This document shows positions 12,901 to 27,900 of a stretch of DNA of 64,000 bases, piece after piece. How positions within the stretch are numbered: the stretch's first letter is position 1; every line of letters begins with the position of its first letter. Source of the DNA: Saxidomus purpurata (Eukaryota; Mollusca; Bivalvia; Venerida; Veneridae); NCBI GenBank assembly GCA_022818135.1, contig JAFMSR010000001.1, positions 37,968,197-38,032,196 on the forward strand. The letters are read 5' to 3'. The position numbers were made by a program, and so were the translations under genes. The notes beneath the pieces were generated by a model that had not been told where the DNA came from, searched no databases, and saw only the letters and a program-made list of their open reading frames with translations.

Positions 12901-15900
12901 TTCCTTATTTCACAGGTGAAGACAAAACTGTATCTCTACTTGGTGTTCTGAGGCTAAGGTGAGTAGTCGCATTAATCCAGATATTCAAAGCTCATGATAG
13001 AAGTAATAGAGTGTAATCTTTCCATACCGTTGTGTTACACATGTTTGACTTTAACTAGATATGCCATGCATAAAGACACATAAATGTCTCAGTCCACGAT
13101 AAGTTTAGTGATTAGCCAGTTAACACTTAATAGAACACGATTTTGCTTGATGTTACATAACTTATTACATGGAGGCGGTAATGCCTTTCTTTTGAATATA
13201 TCAGATTCCGAATAGTTGAGGAAGGGGGCTCCGCATTTCGAATGACTGCCACAATTGCAGTTTGTTTTGAACAATCGCAAGCATGTATGTTTAGTGCTGA
13301 TGTTTTGAAGGAGGCTGTGATTCCAAAAGCGTTTTGTGCATACGGGACAGGATTCCAAATTCCAGGTTTTCATTTCGACATTATTTTTACTTTTTTTCAG
13401 AAATATTGCTTCAGTTATAGCCTTTCTTTATGACACTATTGTATATAAACAAGTTTTCGCATCATTGAAAGGAACCAGTGACACTTCTTAAATCCAACAG
13501 TCTTTATACTACATACCATTAGTATTTTATAGTATGCTGTGCCTCGTGAGTTTAACATTTGTTAACTTAAGAAAGGTATCTTCCGGAAAAAAAATTAAGG
13601 CATAGTGTGTAATGTGTATAGTTGGAAAGGTACATAACAAGATTAACGTCATAAATTTTAAGGCGCGTTCTTCGTCCGTTGTGCATCCTGTAGGTTCTAA
13701 ATCAGTGTTATTCCTAAAACCTCTTATCACGGACTCACTTAACGGTTTATTATTTTTAATGTGGATAGATTAGATATTTGATTGTTAAGCGATTGACTAA
13801 GGTTAATATCGTTTTGGAACGACTCATTACTGCTTGTAAAGTTAATATTGCTTTAAACAAGCTTTTTATTGGATGTATTACTCGCTGCAGGATTTTCTAT
13901 TGCAAACTGGTTTGAAGAAAACGGAGTAGAAGCAAGTGGTATGGGAAATGCGATTTTGAACAAGCTTATCACAACATATGGCTTAGATAACTATTTAAAA
14001 GCAGATCAGTGCGGGAAGACAGATGATTTGTACAATACTGCGGTAAATGGGATATCGATGACAGGTGAAACAAGTTCCATCATTCCTAAATATGTGCACG
14101 AAATAATGTCACTGACCAAAATGTATTAAAACTATTTCATGTTTTGTTTTAAAATGCTTAAAAATGACAATCAACATTCTTTGACACAGAGAATAGAACT
14201 ATACTGATATTCGCTATAGATCTTGAGCATTTCTTTAATTTATTTACGCTGTACATATTTACAAAACGCTAGAAAAAAATTTATTTGACAATGTGCCGCT
14301 TGACCTTTAAAGCATATGCTACACATATAACATTAAAATGTCGTGTGTTTGGATCATTACAGCTAAATTTGTGACAGTAGTACAATTTACAGATTTTGAA
14401 TTTCAGGAAAATGCAAAGACATACTATCTACTATTCCATCGATGCCTGTTGAAGCAGCCTGCACAATTCCTGAAAATTGTATGGGGATGTCCTGTTGCAT
14501 AGAGTCTGATATCCTGAAACGAACATTCCAATTGTCCTTTGACATAGATATTTGCAGGCTTTCCTTAGAATTCAAAATAGAAACATTCCATTCAACAGTT
14601 CCTTTGTTTACAAGTGAACTCAACCAATGGAAAACATTCCAGCTACAAGGCATTGTACAAATACGGTAAATGATATATTGATTGACTTACAACATTTCTT
14701 TCAGACAACAAAGACACAAGGCTAGTTAGTTGTATATCAGTTCATTTTGTTTCAATGTAGTGTTATTGTTGATAGTAAGTTTCTGTGAATTTTATTTGCC
14801 GAGAATAATTATGGATACCCTCTAACGATAATACAACACACTCAGGAAAGAAAAGACAACTCAAAACAACCCACAAAACACTGTACAAAACACAGCAGCT
14901 GCCACATAGCAACAATAAATCAGTGACAGTACAATTAGCGAAATTAATAAATGACACAAACCAGTACAGATTAGGTACAGATACATAACAGACATGCACT
15001 CAGTTTCTGAATAATGTTGATGGAATTGAATTGTCAGTCGCCTGGCAGGCATTTTAATCCTCATCTTTACATGCGACAGTCACAAGACGTTGTAAAACTT
15101 TTTAATTCCACGCCCAGTTAACTTCGAAATTGAGTAAAGGAAAACGCCTGACAAAACACAGAGCATTTGGATGATTGTAGCTCTTCGGAAAAATATATTT
15201 CGAAACTCTAGACCATAAAGTGGTGTCAATATTTTGGCAACTCTCTCCGAATGTATGATTGTTACTGATGTCTGTAAAAGTTATATAATGCGATTTATTT
15301 TTTTTCTACTAGAAAATTCAAAAATATAATTTGAAAGTTTAAATGATTATAAAGAATTACTAGATATGGTCTGCTGTAAGAAAATTAATTTTACTTAATT
15401 TTTCATATCTTCAACAGATATCGAATATTTGATATAATTGAAGAAGATTCCTTTATGATGGACATAGAAGTTAAGCTATGTATGTCGGATACAGACGACT
15501 GTCTATTTGATATGCGTTTGCTGGAGCAACAGCGTATTCCAAAACCATTTTGCGAGCAGACAACAGGTTTCAATATTCCAGGTATTGCTTTACAAATTGA
15601 TAATACATGTACCTTATACCTAGATAATTTTCTAGTTTTAAAATTATGTAATGCAAAAAACACAAAAATAATGAAATTTAGTTTATCTTTATAATACAAG
15701 GAAAATCAAATACATGTATGTTAAAAGCTTTTGACTATGATTTATACTTTTACCGCCGTAATGTAACAAAACAGTCTGCCCCGCTGTGTTCCTTTAATTG
15801 TTCGTTTTGTCCTCGTGCTTTGTATGCTAGTGTGTGTTGGTAGTGTACGTGTGTGTGTGTACATGATTGTGTGTATGTGTGTGTTGTGTGTGTGTGTGTG

Positions 15901-18900
15901 TGTTGGTGGTGTGCACTTCTGGGTGCTGTGGGGCTCGTTTTGGGGAGGCTGCGTTTTTGGTACGTGGCTTTCCCTGTTTGATATTATTTTTGTTTTTTTG
16001 TTTTCAAACAAATTGATGCTGGTACTAGAATGAAGAAAGGGGAATTTTGCAATGTTTTTATGTTACAGTTACACAATTTTGATTGACCTATCCCATATTT
16101 CAGACTTTTCCTTGTCATCTTGGATACAAAGTAAAGGCATTGTTGGGGCAGTAGAACAAATTCCTGGAGAATTGTCAGAAACCCTGATGGACGAACTTGG
16201 TTTAACGAATTACCTTCTACGAGAAAGCTGTGTTGTGCAATCACCTGCATTCATGAATGGTTTGTGTAACTAATAAAAAATATTAATTTATATCATCGCA
16301 ATACTGCAAATACGATTTGCACGTTTGTAAGTAATGTCTTTTGTAATACAATTACAAATTAAGTAAATGATGTGACAATTTTAGATATGTGAGGCTTGTT
16401 AAAGCCATAACATGGATTCGAAAATATCTGCTAAGATATTACAAAGTATCTCATAATATGATCATCTTCTGTCATGAGTGAAAATGTGCAATGGCGTATT
16501 AATTTTATTTTCAGAATGTAGTAATGACGTACTGGATATTTCGTTACCCGCGAACATGTCATGCAGAATCGAAAGTAAATGTAAAGATATTGTATGCTGT
16601 TTACACGCCCAAAAGATACAGAAGTCATTTGCAATAGCATTGCATATTGATACTTGCAAAATGATGTTCTCGATCAAAATTGAAAAATTTGCAAAGACAG
16701 TTTCTCTGTTCGAATTCCCATATGGTGTTGAACAAGAAATGGACTTATTTGGAATACTAAGAATCAGGTAGTAGAGTCATTTTATTTGCTATTCTCACAT
16801 ACATTTTGGGGCATACATATTCAATTGACTGTGTCCGTGCGTCCTAAAATGTTGTCTGTCCGACTCCTCATACACTATAGGAGGATGTACTTCAAACTTG
16901 TTAATGTATACAAGTATAAGATGGTCGTAAAGTAAGGAATTTGACAACGACCACGTTTACTTTAAGTATGGGCCTTTATTACTTTGTTTGAGTATTCACT
17001 TTAGGTTTTCACAAATGAATAGTGCTGTGAATGATTTTACCAGAAAAATAGACGTTTGTTGCAAAGATGACTAAGTTTTTGACTAAGTTTTATTTTGTGC
17101 AATACTGACACATTTTGTATTGTACGGAAAAAAGCTAAGTCTCTAAACTTAATATCAATTATAGAGTTACATCATGATTCAACGACTGCTATTTAATTTA
17201 TACCTATGTACATCTATGATGTCTTTCAACCAGGAGTTAAGATTATCATGACGGATCCTCATTACTACTGTTATATTTATAAATTTCTTGTAGGCTGATG
17301 GCCAATCTCAAATGAAATATATGTTATTGTCATTATGCATGAATAATAAAACTAACGATTAGAATACGAAATAACTATATTCTCAAATCAGATTTGGTGC
17401 TTATATATAATGTGTATTGCATAGAAAGAGAGTTATCTGGACTGGACTAAACTAGGTTGGGAGGCAATGTCAGATTGTGTGGTAAGACGAAATTTTGAAT
17501 TTTGCTGGTATTTGCTGCTAGACAGTTTACGCGAGTATTACTCGAAAAGAATTGAAAGGATTGAGTTGATTCTTCACACATACATACATATAGGTTATTG
17601 AGAGATAATGTTATGACAAAAAACATAAATCTAGCTAATCCCATTTTTAGATATCCTCCCTTTATGCCATAAACGTGTCCAATGTATAACTCAGAAAGCA
17701 TATATGGGATTGACTTGATACTTCACTAGACGTCATTAAAAGGAAGTTCATAGAAACACACCATAAAGACAATTACCCCCCCCCCCCCCAACCGCAGGAG
17801 GTCTAATCCCTTAATTGTTGTATGACCCCTTATCAGATAAGATACTGTCTGATTAGGTGTCATTAGTCTGGACATTTAGTCCAATATACAGACAGTTAAT
17901 TTTATTGACATGTAGAGATACTTAATTTATTGCTTATTTCTTGTTGTTTTGTTTAAAGAAATAAGTTTACATATACGGTGAAAATGTTTTTTTAAAACAA
18001 AAAAGCATTTACTTCAATATTTTACATGTGATTTCTTAGGTATTTTTAGCAATGTTTGATACCTTGAACACAGTCTATATGCAGAAAATTTATTCTCGCT
18101 TTAGAGAATTATGTGAAAGTTGAAAAGTTTTATCAAAATTGAATGTTTTGTTAAAGAAAGATATAAAAGAAAATGCAATTTTCTCAGACTTTAACTTACT
18201 TGAAAAGAAAATTTACATAGCAAACTTTACACAACTCAACACTTTGAAATAGGACATGCATACCTTTATGGTATTACATTGATAATGTACTAACCACCAT
18301 ATATGTAAATGTACGTGGATGCTATTGAAAAGCATAAATAAACTTAATAATTTTCTTCATTTTTATCTCTTTTTTTTAAATGAGAACTTTTAAACTTTTT
18401 TAAACATGTACACCATCATTTATCAACTTTTACCTACTGTCAAAGTAGCTATGCAGTAGCAGATTATGGAAAACGGAAGCTAGTCTATCATTGGATAAGA
18501 CCCCTACTGTGAATACACAGGTCTGTCTGGACCCCCGTGGCAACATATCTCACATTCCTGTTCAATTGTCTTTAACTCTAGCTTTCTCGATTTTTAATTA
18601 TCTCCCTTCATATGATTTGCTTGTCCGGAACATCTCGACTCGTATTAAGGGATTAAATTGATATTTCGCACATTCGTAGAGAAATTTAAGAGAGAGTGTA
18701 GTGTTTAAGAACCATGACTCTAGCTTACTCCATTATTGTTCAGTTATACCCTTTATGAAATATGCTTGTCCGAAGCATAACTCGAAATTTATGTCAGGGA
18801 TTGAGATGATATTTCACATAGTGATAAAGGATATTTAGAGGGAGTGCAATGACTTTAAACCATAACTCTAGTTGATACCATTTTTAATTATCTCCCTTTA

Positions 18901-21900
18901 AAAAGTATATGAATTTGTAACTTGTTAAGTTTGCATATCTAAGAACCAAATATGTGAGCTCTCCATCCGAAAAACGCATTCTCCGAGGAGCAGCTATCTG
19001 TGTTACCGATGCTCTTGTTTTCTTTTTCTACAGATTTAAACTTCTTGATCTTGATGGTTTTGAACAGTATGCATTAAGCCTAAGTTACGGATTGTGCCTG
19101 GAAACGACCACGTGCACGATTGATAACACATTGTTCGAATCCGTGAAGTTCCCAAAACCGCTTTGCACATTGAATAATGTACCAGGTTAGGTTTTATTTT
19201 TTAAATTAAAAAATACTATTTGTATTATTTATCTCATAAGGTTTCTTCGTAAGGTCGATTAATTTTGATATCTCATAAAGCTGTATAGTAAGACGGAATT
19301 GTTTTTGCATTATGATTATTATTGAATTCTCAATATCATCGTACATTTAGATATTAATATTTTGTGGTAGACCCCCACTTTAAAAGACACATTACATTTA
19401 AATCCGAAATAATACTTTTTTAACATTTTCAGCTGCTATAAATCTAGAAGAGTTTTTCATGTCGATGGAATCTGCTGCTACTGACGTCTTAGAATATACA
19501 CTGATACCATTATACTTACAAGAGACCGGATTGTTAAACTTTATGAATGATAGCTTATGCCAGCTAGGTACCACTCCATTTCAAAATCAAGGCTGGTCAA
19601 ATAGTATGTATATTAAATTTTACACAAATATAGGTAGAATTTTAAATTATTTCATAATATTATACTAAGACACCGACGAGTTAATGTTTTTGTCGATCGA
19701 TCTGTTGGAGGCTTACTTGAAGATTACGAATGTATATATGATATCATACCTTCAACAATTGCTTAATTTTTCCGATACTGATTAAGCGCTGTAAAAACAT
19801 TATCGTTACAGTAAAAACTTTTGCCATAATTCCTACAATTGCCTTTATCCTTATAGTTTTTATTCTTTCTTATGTAGGAATGGACTCAGAAACTTTCTAT
19901 TCACGTAGAAAATTCGGAAGCTAAAGTATTTGATTTTAATTAGTTTGTAGAATTGTTATAATACAATTACAATGCTATATTATCTAGAGTGCCCATCGCT
20001 TACGATTAATACAGATCTACCTGACATGCTGCATTGCTTTGTTGACGACAAATGCAGCTCTGTAGAATGTTGTGCTGAGGCTGCATTTATTCAAAGAACG
20101 ATAAGGATTAAGGTGAACATTGAACCTTGTGCAAAGAAGCTGACCCTTCAAATTGAGAAAATGATAAAGGTGGTGGAACTGATCGATGAAAATCTAGGAG
20201 TACAGCATCAGCTCAGTGCCTCGGGAATCATTACTATCAGGTTACTTTAATTACGACTCTCTTTACTAAGTTTGGATATAGTTTTCTACAAGTGTTTTTG
20301 TCAAAACGTTTTGTTCACGTGCACACAGAAATAACTACGCCTATGTTTGATACCCCGAAGCTGTAGGAAAATAAGTTCATACTAATATGTTAGTGCTAGT
20401 TTTTTGCAAGCAAATTTATGCCAAAGAAAAATTTGATTGAATGTTTGCAAACTAAATACTGCCGAAAATTAGCTCAAAACAAAACATAATTAGATATAAT
20501 TTTGATATTTCAATAGCAAAGGCCATTAAAAAAACTTTCTGTTGCAGTTATAGGATAGACTACATTTCCAAAGACAACACTTTCATTATCGACTTGCATA
20601 CGATGATATGTTGGGATGCTTCGTTTTGCATCTTAAATGTCACCATTTTTAATCAAGTCGAACTGTCTCCTCCCCTGTGCAACTTTGATGAAAACTTCAG
20701 AATCAACGGTATGTAGCCTCGTCGTTTTTTTTTTTGGTCATGAGTACATTTCTAATACTAGAAATTTCTTTTAAGATATCAAAACTTTTCGTGGTTTCTT
20801 TCGTTTAAACTAATTTATAAATTTTTAAAAAATGGACTGAGGATAGTGTTTTTTTCAAAACAAGACATACGGAGGACGTTAATGCATCCATTTGATAATC
20901 TTTTGCATTAAAGAAATATAATTATGCATTCCTTTAAATTTCTCTATGCATTGAAAATAATCTTTTCTCTAAAATAAATTTACTGACGATTAAATGTCTA
21001 TTTGCCTTTGACTCCATACTTATGGCTTCTGCTTTTCATTAAATGTACTGTACGCAGGCGTTTTAGATAACTAATGTAAACTTGACAGTTCAACTGCAAA
21101 ATAACAGTGTGAACATTTGTTGCTAAGGTTTTTTTATTTGTTATATTCTTCTGGTGTTGTTTATTTGTTGTTGTTGTTGATATGTACATATTTAACCATT
21201 TTAAGCTAATAAAATGCTATTGTCCAACTTATTTCGTATACGTTCATTTACTTACAATACACAAAGAATTATGTTTTAGACTTTTCATTGCCGGCATGGA
21301 AAAGTCTACAAAACCTGGATCCGCTAGATAATATAACGGGTATTCTATCTGACCAGTTGTTTGAATATCTTGGAATAGCAAATTATTTGTCAACTGAATG
21401 CAGGAAAGAAGATATAAAAGTAGACATATTACCAGGTATGCACAATTTATTGTTTAAGATATAATTATATTTATACAGATACAGAATATGTTTCCTGCAT
21501 ATATATACATTTATTACCCTTCCATGAAATTTGCAGTCTTCTGATTGGTCAACGATCCGTAAATAGATATTGATATTTACGGGCAAGCCGGTAATATACA
21601 CTTGACATAACCCCGTTACTGTACCCCATGCTAAACGTGAGCTTGTTCGACGCGTACTGTACGTCAATGTATAAGTCCGTGCTGATTTGTGACGTCATGC
21701 AGTGACATTGAGGTATCATAAGGGGATTTGAAGGGCTGCTGACGTTCAGCCGTTAAATAAATAAAACATAAACGGAATCTTTCAATATTTAAGAAAGGGA
21801 AGGGTAATAAAATTGTTACTTGTTTTTTTCACGTGATATATGGGGATATATTACCAGCCTCGACAAAATATTAACCTCACCTAACGGCTCGGGTAATATA

Positions 21901-24900
21901 AGTCTAGGCGGGTAATATGCTACATATATGATCAGCTTCATGTTTACTTATTGGGTCTATTTTTCAAAACTGAAGATAATTTCTAGCTCATGAATTATAA
22001 GTTTACTGTAAAGCATGAATTTTAAGTTAGTTAAGAGTAAAGTGAGATTTTTCTCTTGGTCCAGATTTAAAATGATTTCAATTAATATATTGCAGAATGT
22101 GAAAGTGGATTTGTTGGCACCTGGTTTTCCGGAAATGATCGGCTAGTGTGCGGTTTCTATGGCTCCTGCACGAATATCACTTGTTGCTTGATTTCTGAAT
22201 TACTGGGCCGGTCCTTCACGATTCGCATAGATATACGTCCGTGTAATTTCGAACTGGAAGTTTCAGTTGAAAAGTTTAAAGAGATTGTGTCTCTGGTCGA
22301 TTATAAATTTGGTATCGAGAAAAGAATGACACTGTTTGGGATAGTTTCCTTGAGGTATTTAATTAAGATCACTCATGCATAATAATGATTTTTTACAATG
22401 CTTAAAATAAAATGTGTCCTTTGTTAATTTTAATAGCTTGGTAAAATTGATTTATAAACTGAGTTTATGTTTTACTTTTGTATGTTTATTATGTCTTAAT
22501 ACCTTTTTCCAAATTACAAATTTTGCAGTTTCGTAACAGCTGCCGCAGTTTTAATTCATCTATATCTGTTTCCAGGTATTCAATTTTAGATATAGTGGCG
22601 GAAAATGCATACATCATTAGCATGCAAGTATTGCTATGTCCAGATGAAAATTCTCCATGTTTATTCAATGAAACAATTCTCCAAAACCACAGAATACCAA
22701 AACCCATATGTGACTGGTCTGATCCTCATTTTGTTCGAGGTATGAACATACCAAACTTAATATAAATGTATGAAACATGGACATTGTAGCAACGTCAACT
22801 AATTGTTATAGTAAATGTAAATGATGGCTTATCCGCTTAAGCAATTACATGCATGCTGTTCACCTCCTTTTGTCCTTTTGTAAAGATAAGTCTGGTCAAG
22901 ATCCTATAGACTTAAATATTTTTAAAATTTTGTAGCTTCTCGGGTAACAATCAGTATATGCGGTTCAAGAGATACTTTATGTTTAGATATGACTAATTTT
23001 TGGCGGAAACATTAATGCAATGTATGTATATAGACTGCTTTGGTTAATAACGTTTTGTTCAAAATTGGCGATTCAAATCAAACGTAAATAGTTCTACGAG
23101 TATTTGCATTACGTATACTTATGTTTTTCGATCAAAAGGTAAAATTCAAGCTTACTGGGGCATAAACATGCTTAATCATCTATTACATCAAAGCTCAAGT
23201 TTACACTGGCTATTGAGTACTCAAACATCTAGTAACATTTTAGCTGAAGATGAGAATTTTAGAAACTTTTACTTTAATGGAAATGTGACATTGATTTACT
23301 CCTTAAACACAGATACCTATTTAATAGGCTTAAAATTGAGAGGGAATTTTAAGCATTGCAATACTAAACAGTAACTACAATTTTACTACTTTATTTAGAT
23401 TTCAATTTCACGGCATGGATGGATTCTAGGAGTCTGAAACTTGGATCAATCACAAAACACGGAACACAGATTTTGATGGAACAATTGGGAGTTGATAAAG
23501 TACTACTCGAACCCACTTGCAATATTCAAGACAAAATGTACCTAGGGCATACTGATGATGGAACCGGTAATTGAAATGATCAACTTGTTAATATATCTCT
23601 GTCTCTATGGTGTTGAAACTTTAGAAGCTAACACGGTAACAATGTAAAATAAAGACTTACTCATACAGTTTGTATATGTTTTTTCAGAAAAACAAAACTG
23701 ATCTGAAGTACCTTTACTGTATACTCAAGTAGTTTCCGGACCGAATTAGTGACCGTTTTTCTTTTTTTTTGTGACAAAATATTGTAAAACTATTTTTGAA
23801 TGAAGCAGGTTCTTTGTCACAACTGTGCTCGAATGTATACTTTCACCCGTAACATGCATATTGAAGAGGCCTAAAAGGGCAATTCCATTTGACATTGTCC
23901 AATTAGTTTTCCGACCTTTGTCGTGCCATTCCACATAACAGAGCTATTTTTCAAGTTTACAAAAAATTAAATTACAACCAAACAAATTTAGTACAACTTA
24001 CCTGGATAATGTAGCAACACTCACCACAGGCAGTTTATGGGTTAACACATATAAATGTGACAAGTAAATTATTTTGATGGTGAAATAAGGTATGTCCCTT
24101 GATGTATTTTTAATTTGATTTGATTTTCAGAAAATGCGTGTGAGATCACTTATTTTTTTAAAGATTTTGTCTTTATCGATTTATACAGTGAGATTATGTT
24201 CCATATCCTCTGAAAATACCTATCCTCAGTTGGCTGGGGTAATTCAATTTTAGGGACATTTTGCATTTTGGCAACTATTTGTTCCGAGTCCAATTTCTTT
24301 TACAGTGATTTTCATAAATCAAACAACGGATAGTGAAAACAACCATTATATTTCAACATTCAGTATAACCGTAAAACCAGTATTCGTTTTATTTCTAATG
24401 GAATAAACGAGGAGATAACTGATGGTATTAACTATGATGCTTAATAATGCTTCATTGTCCATTCAGCCTGAAATAAGACGGTCCGGACAATAGGTTGGGT
24501 TGGAAGCCTAGCGCCAAAAAAAGCCTGGATAGGTACCTTTTTTAGGAGTTTTATTTTGATGATGATATGTTCCCCTTGAGTATGTGGATTTTCGAAAATC
24601 GTTGAAATCCCTTCACTGTTATTAAAGATCATCGATATTCAATTTTAACATTTTGCATTTTGGCAACTATTTGTTCCGAGTTATTTTTTTTAGTGATTTT
24701 CATTATCCTTAGTAAATAGACATATAGTAACATAATTCCAATGCATTAATATCTCAGCGATAAATATGCTCGTAACTGTTAGAAATACGTTATTCTGACC
24801 TTTTTTTTATACGTGTATGTTACAGATTGTGCATTTACAAGCATCGTTCGTTCGAAACTACCACAAAACATAGCAACCTCGATTTCAACTCGTTGTACAG

Positions 24901-27900
24901 AAATAGAAAATTGCATATACGTTGAGGAAATTGGAAGACATTTTCGGCTGATATTTAGCTTTGATCCTTGTAACTCCAAACTAGATATAGAAATAGAGAA
25001 TTTTAAACACATCGAAATGCTTTTTGATATGGATATTCAGAGCGAACAGCAAATTTCTTTACTTGGGTTTCTGTCGGTCCGGTAAGTGGCATTTAAAATA
25101 TCAAATTCTTAATGACTTTACTTTTATTACATGTAATATAAACTGTATGCTTTATAGGAATTGGTATTTGACTGAGAGTACTCATTTACCAAACACTGAA
25201 AACGAAAACAATTGCACATATCTTTGTGCTGTTAGAAATACGTTTCTTCGACAAATTTTATTAAACAATTATGCATTTATAGGATACATAATCTATAATA
25301 TATGGTAAAATGCATTCCTGTTAATAAGGTAGGCCACTATGACTTCGTTAAAGCTGATGTAACATATAAGTATTAAGCAATCCTGCTTTCGTAGGTTACT
25401 ACAATATTACTATGTACTTGTTTAAATGCATTATTCTATTATACACATTAAACTTGAGAATTTTATCAATTTAACATCGTCAATTAGACAAAGCTTGCTA
25501 AAATAGTTATTTATGAAGATATATCGAGCATTGGAATCTGTGTGAAGACATTTTGAGATTTATAATCAGCTAGATCTACAGATATTTTACTTTCACTGTC
25601 GGTAAATAATAAAGATTTCATTGAAATTATTCGTTTCTTAGATATTGATAAGGTCTGAAGTTCAAACTGAATTTAGCTACATGTATCATCACTTTCCTGT
25701 CACCTGTCCTTCCGTTTATTCTTCGGTCATGCTATAACATAATAATTATGCAAGAATAGTTTATCCCGCAAACGAACATACTTTTGGCTTGAATGAAACA
25801 GACATACAACAATAATTAGACCTGGTATACATAAGAAATGTGACCATTAGTATTGTTTCAGTTATTCCCATTTCCCGAAATAGAATCTACAAGAACCAAA
25901 ACGTACCTAACTTCTGAAAGTAATCTGATTAATTTTCCTAACAATAAATTGAAGTCATAAAATACCATATATGCTCGGATGATGCGAGGAAATGCAATCG
26001 GTAAGAAAAATAAGTTTGTCTTCGGTAAAAAAACTCCCTTTCAAAATATTTTGATGCATGCAATTGAATTTGCCACGTCTCCAAACCACCGACTTACGTC
26101 ATCCTTAAAACACTCTATGGTGTGCTAATTTCAATCATGCATAATTATGTGTTTTCAGTTGTATGATATGGCACTTCGGACCTGTGAAAAAAATCATTGC
26201 AAAATACTAAAACATATAATTCTATTGTGTGGAAACATTCATGATAAACTTGTTAAATATTGAAACTTGGATTAAAGATAATGTCTTTACTTAACTGAAT
26301 CAATGTCGCCCGAATTGATGTTTGAAGAATTTTCCATTGAAGATCAATTTTCACATGAAACGGTTGATCAGTATAAGATGATGAAAATTGTTACCTATTT
26401 TAGATATCGTATAGAGGAAATTGAGGTTGACAACGTCTACGTTGTCAATCTAGGCGTAAGGATCTGTTTCGATGAAAACAATTGTCCAGTAGATGTAGAC
26501 ATACTTGACAACAATGTAATACCCAAGCCGCAATGTCACTTTTACATGAAACAGGACTTCGGCATCAAAGGTATTTAACTTTAAAACAAACCTGCATGTC
26601 TGATACAATATAGAAAATAGTTGTAATTTTTATTTCTCGAGCATTGATACACACGTACTTGTGAAACCTTGAGGGCCACTTTGTAGCACAGCTTGCCGGT
26701 AGGCGGATATATATATTTTATTTTATTTTTGTGCCCATTATAATATAAGCGAAATGGAAGTCTTACATTACTGTAGATGTTTATGTGAAACTTAAACACA
26801 TAACTTGTATCTAAAAACTGCTAAGAAGTTGCGTCTTGAACTTTTATAATTTAGATTTTTCACTGCAAAATTGGCGAACTGACTTGGGACAAAGTGTCAG
26901 CGGTCTGACATTGCCAGAATTTGCCATATCACTTTTAAAAAGTGACCTTGGGATCACAAATTACTTGAAGCCAACAGAGTGTGTTATTGGAGTATCACCT
27001 TTCTTAAAACATGGATGGAATTCAGGTACTTTGTGTGAGAATAGATTTAATCTGTACTGATATCTATAAATATTTATTTGTGTAACTAAACCTTAGGACA
27101 TTATATTTAGATTCCTTTGTTTGGTTTTGCTCACTTATTGTTTGAAACTTTACAACTGTATTTTAAATTTGTTACCATTTTGGTCACAAGATTAATATTC
27201 TTACATTAATATGTAAATTACTTTGATGACTGATATGTGTTAGTTCTTACTGTATTATGATCTGGGTATGTGTTCTGTAAGACGGCTTTTAGGGTTTTTA
27301 TGCCCCCGAAGGGCGGCATATTAAAATCGCACCGTCCGTCCGTCCGTCTGTCCGTCTTTCTGTCCGTCCGTCCGTCCGTCTGTGTGTCCCCACTTACAAA
27401 TTCGTGTCCAGACCGTAACTCTGTCATGCATTGAAGGATTTTAAAAAAAACTTGGCACACATGTCTAGCACATCAAGACGACGTCTCGCGTGCAAGACCC
27501 ACATCCCTACCTCAATTTTCAAGGTCACACTTGGAGTTTGAAGGTAATGGAATCCTCTATATATGCATACATTCGTGTCCGGACTGTAACTTTGTCATGC
27601 ATTGAAGGATTTTAAAATAACGTGGCACAAATGTCTAGCACATTAAGACGACGTGTCGCGTGCAAAACCCACGTCCCTAGCTTAAAGGTCAAGGTCATAC
27701 TTAGAGTTTGAAAGTAATGGATTCCTCTATATGTGCATATATGCACACATTCGTGTCCGGACTGTAACTTTGTCATGCGTTGAAGGATTTTAAAATAACT
27801 TGGCACAAATGTCTAGCACATCAAGACGACGTGTCGTGTGCAAGACCCACGTCCCTAGCTTAAAGGCCAAGTTCATACTTAGAGTTTGAAGGTAATGGAT

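Noticed and set aside
15742..16033. Frames on both strands over the GT tract
   Set aside because: Low-complexity CV/TH-rich translations of a microsatellite.
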